From the NCBI RefSeq assembly GCF_016587415.1, contig NZ_BNJI01000001.1, positions 6,239,501 through 6,303,500 on the forward strand: a stretch of DNA of 64,000 nt, read 5' to 3'. Made by a program: the position numbers and the translations under genes. Origin of the DNA: Ktedonobacter sp. SOSP1-85 (lineage in GTDB: Bacteria; Chloroflexota; Ktedonobacteria; Ktedonobacterales; Ktedonobacteraceae). The notes beneath the pieces are model-generated. The model was not told where the DNA came from. It did no database searches and saw nothing but the letters and a program-made list of their open reading frames with translations. Below are positions 28,623-35,722 of this stretch, piece after piece. Numbering within the stretch: the stretch's first letter is position 1; every line of letters starts with the position of its first letter.

Positions 28623-28693
28623 AGTATAACCGAGGGCGTGATCAAACGGGCCTATCTCAGGTTGGATTATGCCTCTATCTCAGGTTAGATTAT
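28623..28693 (-). promoter_or_regulatory. Promoter and direct-repeat operator of the ABC/two-component operon
   Basis: Two 19-bp direct repeats with one mismatch (28652-28670 and 28675-28693; start-to-start distance 23 bp) lie upstream, on the minus strand, of a TATACT box at 28628-28623, about 100 nt before ATG 28525. Spacing of about two helical turns and position just upstream of the -10 region fit activator or regulator binding. The NarL-type regulator at the end of the operon is the obvious candidate. Confidence 0.6.
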
Positions 28694-28736
28694 TTCGTGA
28701 TGGCGTCGAGGATGACCGGTGGTTGCGCGTGGCGCG

Positions 28737-28775
28737 CCCTGTTGCCGGTAGCGACAATAGCTACTGGCAACAGGG
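28737..28775. repeat. 16-bp hairpin upstream of the ABC operon
   Basis: Arms 28737-28752 and 28760-28775 pair with one G-T and a 7-nt loop. It stands between the ABC operon promoter and the cysteate synthase-like fragment. GGCGCGCCCTG occurs at its left edge and again about 60 nt to the right. Function unknown. Confidence 0.5.
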
Positions 28776-28954
28776 ATGATCGTACGAGTTGGCTGGCGCG
28801 CCCTGATGAGAGGCTAGGTAATCGTGTCGAAGCCGTCCAATGCAGAACAGGGTACGCCAAGCCACCTTCTGGGGATTATTCCCTCATCTCAGATTTACTT
28901 CAAGGGAGGAAGAGGAAATACCTCATTAACGTATTGTGCTTTGGCAATCGGTAT

Positions 28955-29446
28955 CCTCGCTTAATGTTGGGTCAAAACAAGCCCTTCGCGCCTATCTATC
29001 ATTCCTGGAAGGCGAAGCGAAGCAGTTTAATAGAGTTTAGTAGTGATGAAGGCAAACGCCAGATTCAAAGCATTGTTTCGAAAGTACTTTCGAATCAGAA
29101 GCCACCATACGCGGTACGTGGTGGAGTGTTTGATGTACTGGTAGAAAGCCAGGGCGATATGCTGGTGGCCAATAATCAAGAAATACAGCAGGCCATGAAC
29201 ACTTTTTATACGGCTGAAGGAATTGATATCGATCCCGCCGCTGGAGTCGCGTTTGCCACGCTTTTGAGTGAGCTACGGGCCGGTCATATAGATCGGGATG
29301 CCGTTGTCCTTTTAAACGTTACAGGTGGCGGGTGGGAACACAAACGCGCTCATTGCCGGCTCATTTCCGCGTCGCCTGCCCTGAGAATCTGTGATAGCGA
29401 ACTGGCCTCCGGCGACGTCATGGACAGGATAATGAACCTCTTTTGA
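28955..29446 (+). pseudogene. C-terminal fragment of a cysteate synthase/threonine synthase-like PLP enzyme
   Basis: About 160 codons match the C-terminal third of cysteate synthase-like fold-type II PLP enzymes: LMLGQNKPFAPIYHSWK, NQKPPYAVRGGVFD, EGIDIDPAAGVAFATLL and the phosphate-binding LLNVTGGGWEHKR. The PLP Lys and the N-terminal two thirds are absent; upstream sequence in this frame is not enzyme-like and no good start exists. I call it a truncated pseudogene. Confidence 0.8.
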
Positions 29447-29614
29447 GATGTCTGTGGTACCTGATATACGGCTCTCCCGCAGAAGTGGTGCTCAGCAAGA
29501 GCAGGATATGCAACCTCGTGTAAGACTAGGCAAAGGGAGGAGTCTTTAGCCGTTTGGATACATGATGGATAGGTTCTAGCCAGGATAGGCGATGTCTGCG
29601 GAAGGACCGCTCTA

Positions 29615-29722
29615 TAGATAGACGATGGAAGGGCTGTGGCCAGGATAGACGATGGATGAACTGTAGCCAGGATAGACGATAGATGGGCTGTAGCCAAAAT
29701 AGACGATGATGGGAGCGAGTCC
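29615..29722. repeat. Degenerate 27-bp tandem repeat (minisatellite)
   Basis: Four units with core ATAGACGAT start near 29615, 29642, 29669 and 29696, exactly 27 bp apart; decayed units flank them (about 29582 and 29727). Read on the minus strand it gives a nine-residue repeat of the SSILATAHP kind, but that frame has no gene features. The rest of 29447-30044 holds no recognised gene; a second pair of related segments begins at about 29748 and 29807 (GGCTAGCGC). Confidence 0.75.
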
Positions 29723-30044
29723 ACCCAGGATAGGCGATATCGAGGAGGCTAGCGCTATGCGGGTAGGCGACCTGGGGGTCGAGTTATGCGGAAAGGCAGC
29801 GGGGGGGCTAGCGCCATGTGGATAGCCGATATGAGAAGATAAAGATTTTTGACGCTCAAATGGTATCTGCCATTCTCACTGACTAATGGCGTTACCTATT
29901 CGCTGGCGAGGTCCCTACAGACAAAAATTCTCTTATAAAATATATATGTATTTGTGCTGTTTTTGCTGCACGGGTGAACGGAGGAGAGGGTGCGCGAAAG
30001 GTGAGAAAAGACAAAAAACCTGACGAAGTGGGAAGGAAGTCTCT

Positions 30045-30209
30045 TTACCGTAAACGAGCCAGAAAGCTCTTGTGCTTTGGATCGGAACTGAGTTGAACGA
30101 GGGTGGTGGCTGCGCTGGCATGCTGTGGAAAGGCGAGCGCGAGCAAACAGACAAGTAGAAGCGAGAAGGGAACGAGTGAGCGTCCACGCCCACGACGAAA
30201 CGCATCCAT
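30045..30209 (-). CDS. Small secreted protein or 5' remnant of an exported protein
   Basis: Open frame of 54 aa too short for most gene callers. ATG 30209 is preceded by AGGAGG seven nt upstream. Residues 1-33 form a textbook signal peptide: RRGRGR, hydrophobic core VPFSLLLVCLLALAF, and cleavage motif AFPQHASA. Only about 21 mature residues follow, starting TTLVQLSSDP, before a TAA. This could be a real secreted peptide, or the start of a larger secreted protein truncated by mutation; the rich surrounding of pseudogenes favours the latter. Confidence 0.55.
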   Translation of the reverse strand: MDAFRRGRGRSLVPFSLLLVCLLALAFPQHASAATTLVQLSSDPKHKSFLARLR

Positions 30210-30330
30210 GCAAAGTCCTCCTGAAAATACAACATAACATTAGAAGAGGAGCCGCGTGTGAAGGTACATGGAAAACGATGTACAAAAAGCATTGATGGAG
30301 TTCTGACACATCGCCTAAGGAAAAAGGTAA

Positions 30331-30925
30331 CATAAGAAGAGAAGAAAGTCAATCTGGGCTTTGCACTGGCCGCTGCACGCGGCGGAGATAGCGGGTATTG
30401 CCCTCTCAACGACCTCTGTTGCGGTCGTGTATGCGGTCATGATTGAAACAGGTCTTAATGGTACCGAGCTAGGGAAACTCATTCTCGCGGCCTGTTTCGT
30501 CACGGACTTTTGCACCGTCTTGGCACTGGGCGTGCTCTTTGCCACCACTCCTGGCGAGCGTGCTGCTTATTGTGATGCTCCTCGCGCTCAAAATTGCGAC
30601 CAAGTTTGTGGGCGTCTGGCCGCTGACGCGGTTGTTCCGTATGAGCGTGCGTGAGGGTAACTACACAACACTGCTTATGTCCACGGGACTTACCTTTGGC
30701 AGCATCTCCGCGTTGTATGGACTCACGCATGGGATCATCACCCAGACGCAATACACGATCCTTGTCACCGTGGTCATTGGCTCGGCCTTAATCCCAACGA
30801 TGATCGCGCAAGCCTGGTTTCTCCCTCGCTCTGTTGCTCAGACGACCAGAGAGGAACAGATGGTAGTCGGTGCTCGCGTTGAGGAGGATGACGTACTTGA
30901 GCCACCATCATCGCCTCACGTGTGA
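30331..30925 (+). pseudogene. Cation:proton antiporter fragment, truncated and frameshifted
   Basis: First frame (to about 30540) reads LHAAEIAGIALSTTSVAVVY, ETGLNGTELGKLILAACFV and LALGVLFAT; the second frame continues with LLASVLLIVMLLALKIATKF, GNYTTLLMSTGLTFGSISAL and GIITQTQYTILVTVVIGSAL. Together these match the second half of CPA2/Kef-type Na+/H+ antiporters. The N-terminal half is missing (in-frame stop at 30328) and one frameshift lies near 30540, so it cannot be functional. Confidence 0.8.
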
Positions 30926-31127
30926 ACCACCTGTGCTTGACGTCCCTTTCTGTTCCTGGGTATACTACGAGCAAGAAAACAAGCATGTATTCTCGCGATG
31001 AGGCTCGCGTAACGCCGATATTGGCTAATAGCTTCTACCTGGTTTCCACACGCGCTAAGAGCAGATGACGATGTGTGAGACATGGTAGAAGCTTTTTGTT
31101 TGTCTGCACGTCACGGAGGGATCAATG

Positions 31128-31544
31128 ATGCAACCGCATACGCACCTGCGAGCACACTCAGCGAGTGAGCATGCGCTGGTGCAGGCCTCTTGTCACGAAG
31201 GTTGCCCTGTCTGTGCGGCCATTGGAGAAGGGATGGCTCGTGTCATGGGTGGCTGGAACTATGAAGGATTTAGCGATGGGCAATTACGCCGGCAATGGCG
31301 GCGTGACCAGGGTTTTTGCCCTCTTCATACCTGGCAATTGGCCGAGAAGAACAATGCATTTCAACTGGCCCTCATCTATCATGAGATTTATGCCAGCAAG
31401 GGTGCTTGCGTCGGTTGCAAGAGGAGGTCGAGGAGCAGATTCGGAAACATGATTATCGTTTCCTGGAGGAGCCGCGCGGGGAGGAGATGACGGCCTGGCG
31501 ACGCGCGGCCCAGATCTGTGCAGGCAATCGAGGGGTGTATTCAT
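31128..31544 (+). pseudogene. DUF6062-like Cys-rich protein with frameshift
   Basis: GGAGGG lies seven nt before ATG 31128. The first frame holds CHEGCPVCAAIGEGMARVM, RDQGFCPLHTWQLAEKNN and ALIYHEI, a CxxC...C..H pattern resembling DUF6062 proteins. It runs off near 31412, where the neighbouring frame continues with LQEEVEEQIRKHDYRFLEEP and EMTAWRRAAQICAGNRGVYS before a stop at 31544. The two parts look like one protein of about 138 aa broken by one frameshift. Family assignment is from memory of the motif and is moderate. Confidence 0.55.
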
Positions 31545-31570
31545 AGGAGAGAAGGGAGAACGTCGAGTGA

Positions 31571-31963
31571 ACAGCGAACGACATACCAGAGCGCGCTTCT
31601 CCAGGAGACCCTGCAGATGCGACGTTCTTACTTGGCCCCACCAGGCGCCTTTTTGTCAACGTTGGCTTCCTGGGTGCCTATACGACCTTTAGCAGCCTGG
31701 CCATGGGCGATGTCTTACTCCTGACCCATGATGCATGGCTACCAGCGCTCCTCTATCTTATCGTGAGTATGGCAGGAGGAAGTGCCGTTATTCTGTTTGG
31801 CGACTGGCTTGGGCAATGGTGTCTCCACTGGGTGCAACGTCAACCGGGAAGGAGAACGTCACGGACACTGACGCAGCCGCTCAAGGATCGGAGTGGATCG
31901 GTTGATATCGATGATGATGATCTGCTCCTACCCGAGCAAGAGGCATCACGATCACGGCAGTGA
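31571..31963 (+). pseudogene. crcB: C-terminal half of a CrcB/Fluc fluoride channel
   Basis: The frame contains NVGFLGAYTTFSSLAMGDVL followed by a helix ALLYLIVSMAGGSAVILFGDW. This matches the CrcB signature GFxGxxTTFS and helix 4. The first two helices are lacking, the open frame has no start, and a long polar C-terminal tail rich in Asp has been added. A truncated, probably dead fluoride exporter gene. Confidence 0.75.
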
Positions 31964-32022
31964 CATCTCGACAGGTGAAATGTACACAAAAAGTTTTTCT
32001 AAGAAAATATATGGAGGTCTTT

Positions 32023-32646
32023 TTGCAACAAACGACGCTTCTCAAACGAGGATTATGGCTCGAATATATCACGTTGGGATGGAATGTGGTTGGAGTGATT
32101 ATCGTTATTATAGCAGCCTATGCCGCACGGTCCGTGGCTCTGGCTGGTTTTGGCCTCGACTCGCTCATTGAAATCTTTGCCTCCGTGGTGGTTATCTGGC
32201 AACTGCGGGGCGTCAACCAGCAGCGTGAGCGGATGGCACTTCGTCTCATCGGGATCGCTTTCATTGCGCTGGTGATCTACATTGTGGCCCAACTGCTCTT
32301 CACGCTTCTGACTGGCACGCGTGCAGCGACTTCGGTCGGAGGTATTGTCTGGATCGCTGCGACCTTCATCGTCATGCTGGGGCTTTCCTTTGGAAAACGG
32401 GTCACGGGACGGCAATTGAAGAATGAGGTGTTACTCACGGAAGGGCGTGTGACGCTGGTGGATGCCTATCTGGCGGGAGCAGTGCTGCTGGGCCTGGTCC
32501 TCAATGCGCTTTTTGGCTGGTGGTGGGCTGATCCACTCGCGTCCTTGGTCATCGTCTACTATGGCATCAGGGAAGCACTGCACGCGCTCCATGAGAGTAC
32601 TGAGGGCAAGGAGCAGAACATTCGGACGGCTGAATTTATGGAGTAA
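32023..32646 (+). CDS. CDF-like cation transporter membrane protein
   Basis: Protein of about 207 aa with five to six helices: WLEYITLGWNVVGVIIVI, GFGLDSLIEIFASVVVIWQL, IALVIYIVAQLLF, GIVWIAATFIVMLGLSFGK, LVDAYLAGAVLLGLVLNALF. The LDSLIE and LVDAYL segments correspond to the HxxxD-type metal sites of cation diffusion facilitators, with His replaced by other residues in part, and the cytoplasmic domain is missing, as in short CDF homologues. GGAGGT at 32013 lies five nt before TTG 32023, the likely start; ATG 32011 overlaps it. A terminator follows the stop by 3 nt. Confidence 0.75.
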   Translation: MQQTTLLKRGLWLEYITLGWNVVGVIIVIIAAYAARSVALAGFGLDSLIEIFASVVVIWQLRGVNQQRERMALRLIGIAFIALVIYIVAQLLFTLLTGTRAATSVGGIVWIAATFIVMLGLSFGKRVTGRQLKNEVLLTEGRVTLVDAYLAGAVLLGLVLNALFGWWWADPLASLVIVYYGIREALHALHESTEGKEQNIRTAEFME

Positions 32647-32649
32647 TTG

Positions 32650-32700
32650 AGAAACGCAGCCACGGGTGTCCAACCGTTGAACACCCGTGGCTGCGTTTCT
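32650..32700. terminator. 20-bp hairpin terminator
   Basis: Perfect 20-bp stem (32650-32669 with 32681-32700) and an 11-nt loop, directly after the CDF-like gene; TTTCT at its right end. Confidence 0.8.
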
Positions 32701-32958
32701 GGCAGCGTCAGAATGAGCACGTGGTGTGCCAGGAGAAGAGAGACCAGATGGGCCTGTTGCATTCGTGGAAGATAGATGTAAAGCACTCGTTCGCGTGGAA
32801 GGCGGGGGAGACCGTCTGTATCAAAACAGGTGCCCGGTGCAGAGGGAGGGCATGCGTAGAATGCCTCTTGCAACGTTCGTTCCGCGACGAGAGCCTGACG
32901 TTTTCCTTCCACTACCCTCGTTGAGGGAACCGGTTCTGATGAGAGCAAAGCATTCAGC
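32701..32958. other. Intergenic, possible eroded TnpB sequence
   Basis: No intact gene. On the minus strand a frame beginning SSGDELNALL may continue the TnpB fragment to the right after a frameshift, but similarity fades within about 40 codons. Confidence 0.3.
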
Positions 32959-33163
32959 TCATCTCCAGAGGAGAAAGCCCGCGTTTCCGGCTTCGGGTGG
33001 TTGAAGGACAAAGCGCAGGCTGGTATCGTTGCGCTTGTTCTCGAGACTGGAGAAGCCGCGTCCTCGGCTCTTAAAGCGCACGCGTGTGGCTTTGCCCAGG
33101 CAGACGCGATTGAGTGCACGATAGGCGCGAGTAGCCAGGGTCGCCGCCTTCTTCGGACTCTTC
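32959..33163 (-). pseudogene. TnpB (IS200/IS605 OrfB) fragment
   Basis: About 68 codons, MKSPKKAATLATRAYRALNR, then KATRVRFKSRGRGFSSLENK and LRFVLQPPEAGNAGFLLW, match the middle (pre-RuvC) part of TnpB proteins. Both ends are missing. At 33163 it changes abruptly into the DoxX fragment, so this marks a rearrangement joint. Confidence 0.7.
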
Positions 33164-33361
33164 ATGAACCTGAACTTCCTGCTGGTGGGCGCGGTGAGTA
33201 TCAACCCCGTCATTGGAACCCTGGCCCTCTTCCTGGTCCTGGCCTGGCGTATCGCGGGCTACTATGGCGTAGACCGTTACCTGCTTCCATTACTGGGAAC
33301 ACCCTGGACAGGCTCGCTCAGAAAAAATCAAGCCCATCTTCCCAAAGTCGCTACAAGCTAA
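33164..33361 (+). pseudogene. C-terminal 65 residues of a DoxX-family protein
   Basis: The translation differs in about 6 of 65 residues from the end of the intact DoxX-like protein at 51688-52335 (shared SINPVIGTLALFLVLAWRIA, RYLLPLLGTPWTGSL, LPKVATS). The ATG at 33164 is internal to the family. It is followed by a hairpin and the convergent regulator gene exactly as in the intact locus, so it is part of an inverted segmental copy. Confidence 0.9.
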
Positions 33362-33384
33362 ACAATGGCATCATACACAGCCTC

Positions 33385-33447
33385 GGTTGGCAGAGAGAAA
33401 CGTCCCTGGCAGCAATGTTCTGCCAGGGACGTTTCTCTCTGCCAACC
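33385..33447. terminator. 28-bp perfect hairpin between DoxX fragment and regulator
   Basis: Arms 33385-33412 and 33420-33447, loop 7 nt. It lies between convergent genes, at the same place as the unrelated hairpin 51594-51664 in the paralogous locus. Confidence 0.8.
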
Positions 33448-33534
33448 ACCCAATCTTCTCGTTCCTGGCTCGCCAGCTTGCAGTATAAAGTGGCGTGGCG
33501 CAAGGGGGGATGCTGACGTTGGTAAAATGCAGAA

Positions 33535-34260
33535 TCAAGAAGCCGACTGAGTTGGCTGTGGGTCAACGAAGGTATAGCCCACTCCAATCCTGGTCAGGAG
33601 GTAGCGTGGTTGAGCCGGATTCGGCTCGATCTTATGACGCAAGCGATTCATGTTGACCTGGAGCATATGACTCTCTCCGAGATATTCCGAGCCCCAAACA
33701 TGTTCCAATAACTGATCATGTGTCAGAACCCGCCCGACGTTACGCGCCATATAGACGAATAGACGATACTCAACTGGCGTAAGTAGAATTTCCTCTGCCC
33801 CACGCTTGACCTGGTGCTGTGTGTAATCAATGGTTAGCTCCCCGATCCTCAGGGGGGGCTGCATTCCTTTACTCTCGGTCACAGCAAAGGAGGTACGCCT
33901 GAGGACAGCGCGAATACGGGCCAGGAGTTCATCAACGCTAAAGGGTTTCGTCAGGTAGTCATCAGCTCCTAAATCCAGGCCTAGAACCTTGTCCTTGTCC
34001 TGCCCCCTGGCAGTCATAACGATGACAGGGACAGTAGAGAACTCACGAATATGTGTGCAGACTGTAAAGCCATCCATCTTCGGCATCATCACATCTAAGA
34101 GCACGAGATCAGGCATTCTGGTTTCGACTGCCTGGAGCGCTTGCTCGCCATCTTGTGTGGCGATTACCTCATAGCCCTCTAGCTCTAGATTGCGTGAAAC
34201 TAGTCGCAACAAACGCGGATCATCGTCAGCAGTCACAATGGTCGTCTTCTTTGCAGCCAT
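33535..34260 (-). CDS. OmpR-family response regulator, paralogue of 50847-51563
   Basis: Protein of 241 aa: receiver domain with VTADDDPRLLRLV, Asp in LVLLDVMMPKMDGF, Lys in YLTKPFSVDE; winged helix with LTPVEYRLFVYMARN and RIGVGYTF. It is about 90 percent identical by eye to the regulator at 50847-51563, and both share the ribosome-site leader GAGAGGATAGACAG. No kinase gene stands next to it; the PAS kinases at 52.7 or 61.5 kb could serve it. A large hairpin lies in its leader. Confidence 0.93.
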   Translation of the reverse strand: MAAKKTTIVTADDDPRLLRLVSRNLELEGYEVIATQDGEQALQAVETRMPDLVLLDVMMPKMDGFTVCTHIREFSTVPVIVMTARGQDKDKVLGLDLGADDYLTKPFSVDELLARIRAVLRRTSFAVTESKGMQPPLRIGELTIDYTQHQVKRGAEEILLTPVEYRLFVYMARNVGRVLTHDQLLEHVWGSEYLGESHMLQVNMNRLRHKIEPNPAQPRYLLTRIGVGYTFVDPQPTQSAS

Positions 34261-34281
34261 ACCTGTCTATCCTCTCGGGGC

Positions 34282-34334
34282 TGCTCTCTCAAAGAGAAAT
34301 GATCAACCTCGTGATCATTCTCTTTGAGAGAGCA
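34282..34334 (-). promoter_or_regulatory. Leader hairpin of the regulator gene
   Basis: A stem of about 23 bp with one bulged base (34282-34305 with 34312-34334) starts 21 nt upstream of ATG 34260, just before the ribosome site. It is absent from the paralogous leader at 50.8 kb. It could be an attenuator, or the terminator of a lost upstream gene. Confidence 0.45.
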
Positions 34335-34791
34335 CAACTCAAATCTCTGGCACCTAACGTGTGCTCTTAGTATATCTTATTTAAGATCACGGGCATCTCA
34401 CAGCGTTGGCTACCATCTCACAAATGGCTCTCAGAGGGCAATTTGATCTTTGTCTTCCTCACAGATCACAGCTTGATCAGGCCTGGATGAAAATGACTCC
34501 TTGATACATGCCACCTCTACAATAATAGGAACGCCGTGGGGAACTCCAAGGCGCCATCAGACGAACAAGTAGCAATAAATAAATGTTTTTCATCTTCTAT
34601 ACATAAATTCAATCAATTTCCTGGAGTGTTCAGTTTAGTATTGTATTCTGCTAAACAACACTGCACAATAATAGTGCAAAACTTGTGTTCCCATACTGCT
34701 AAAGAAAGGTTTGGTGCAATTATAAGATAAACAAAGGTAAAATATAACACGCAGAAGTCTTTAGATCTTGATAACCAGGATCCATTCCCTA
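34335..34791. other. AT-rich intergenic region
   Basis: About 450 nt, more AT-rich than the flanks, between the regulator gene and the IS5-like remnant. It must contain the regulator promoter on the minus strand. No gene recognised. Confidence 0.4.
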
Positions 34792-35408
34792 GAGGCTGTT
34801 ATGAACAATAGTTAGACGAGGAGTATGGAAAGAAAAGCATACCCCAGTGATGTAAGCGATGAAGAATGGGGCGGATGTCGGCTCCCTACCTGACCTTGAT
34901 GAACGAAGAGGCGTCCCAACGAGAGCGCGACCTGCGTGAGGTGTTCAACGGCTTGCGAGGGACGCGTGCGCACGGGAGTTCAATGGCGCATGATGCCTCA
35001 CGACTTGCCGCCCTGGGTCAGCTTCTGATACTGCATGTGACGCCCGCCGACGAGCAGAATCGGGCTCAGGTTGGCAAACTGACCGCCGGTGTTCAAGACG
35101 TGACAGGCCAGCATGTGGAGGTGGCCTTTGTCGATCAAGGATACACGGGCGAGAATACCGCTCAGGAGGCTCAGGAATAAGGGATGCGCCTGGAGGTCGT
35201 CAAATTGCCAGAAACCAAGCATGGCTTCGTGCTCTTGCCATGCCGATGGGTGGTAGAGCGCAGCTTTGCCTGGATGACCCGTTTTCGTCGCCTGGCTCGC
35301 GATTATGAACGTTTGCCGGAGACGTTGGCTGGTCTTCACCTGCTGGCTTTTGCGATCATCGCTTTGCTCTCTTGATGAGTCACTGCTCTTTCTCTTCATA
35401 ACAGCCTC
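34792..35408 (+). mobile_element. IS5-family (IS427-like) deletion derivative
   Basis: Terminal inverted repeats of 14 bp, GAGGCTGTTATGAA and its complement, lie at 34792-34805 and 35395-35408, flanked by TA on both sides, the target duplication of the IS427 group (the symmetrical flanks extend the match to 17 bp). Inside is a transposase remnant: ATG 34825 (MERKAYPSDVSDEEW), a frame change near 34866, PYLTLMNEEASQRERDLREV, an internal deletion, then EVAFVDQGYTGE, an in-frame TAA at 35178, and WVVERSFAWMTRFRRLARDY. About 617 bp; cannot make transposase but could be mobilised in trans. Confidence 0.85.
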
Positions 35409-35475
35409 TAGTGATAGTCTATTTCATCTTCTCTAGCTCTCCCAAACTGAGGGAAGCTCATAAGTGTTTCTTATT

Positions 35476-35722
35476 TTACACTGGTGTCTCTGACAGAGAC
35501 TCGCTTGATGAGAGAGAGTCCTCATCAGTTGATGAAGATTGTTGCAAAGAAGGCAGGTGTTTCAGCAACCAGCGAAGCGTAATTCCTTGTATGAGGAGTG
35601 TAAAGAAGACCACGGCATAGGTCGAGATCAGTAAAACTGAACGATTGGGAATCTCCATTGGCAACGCCAACACCAATGCCAGAGAAAGTGCCCCACGTAA
35701 CCCACTCCAGAAAATGACGAAA
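35476..35722 (-). pseudogene. C-terminal fragment of NhaP-type Na+/H+ antiporter, cut by a TnpB element
   Basis: The last 81 codons of a CPA1 antiporter: RFVIFWSGLRGALSLALVLA, then STYAVVFFTLLIQGITLRWL and a Ser/Glu-rich tail. The WSGLRGALSLAL block is the family signature. At about 35722 it runs into the left end of the TnpB element, and no matching N-terminal part is found on the other side of that element. Confidence 0.85.

Noticed and set aside
29575..29745. CRISPR array
   Set aside because: Units are tandem at 27-bp spacing without unique spacers and are too degenerate; no cas genes.
29896..30333. 145-aa minus-strand frame
   Set aside because: Ser/Cys/Arg-rich shadow of the 54-aa frame that has the ribosome site and signal peptide.
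32559..33119. 186-aa minus-strand frame
   Set aside because: Overlaps a terminator and the CDF-like gene end; at best a few codons of eroded TnpB.
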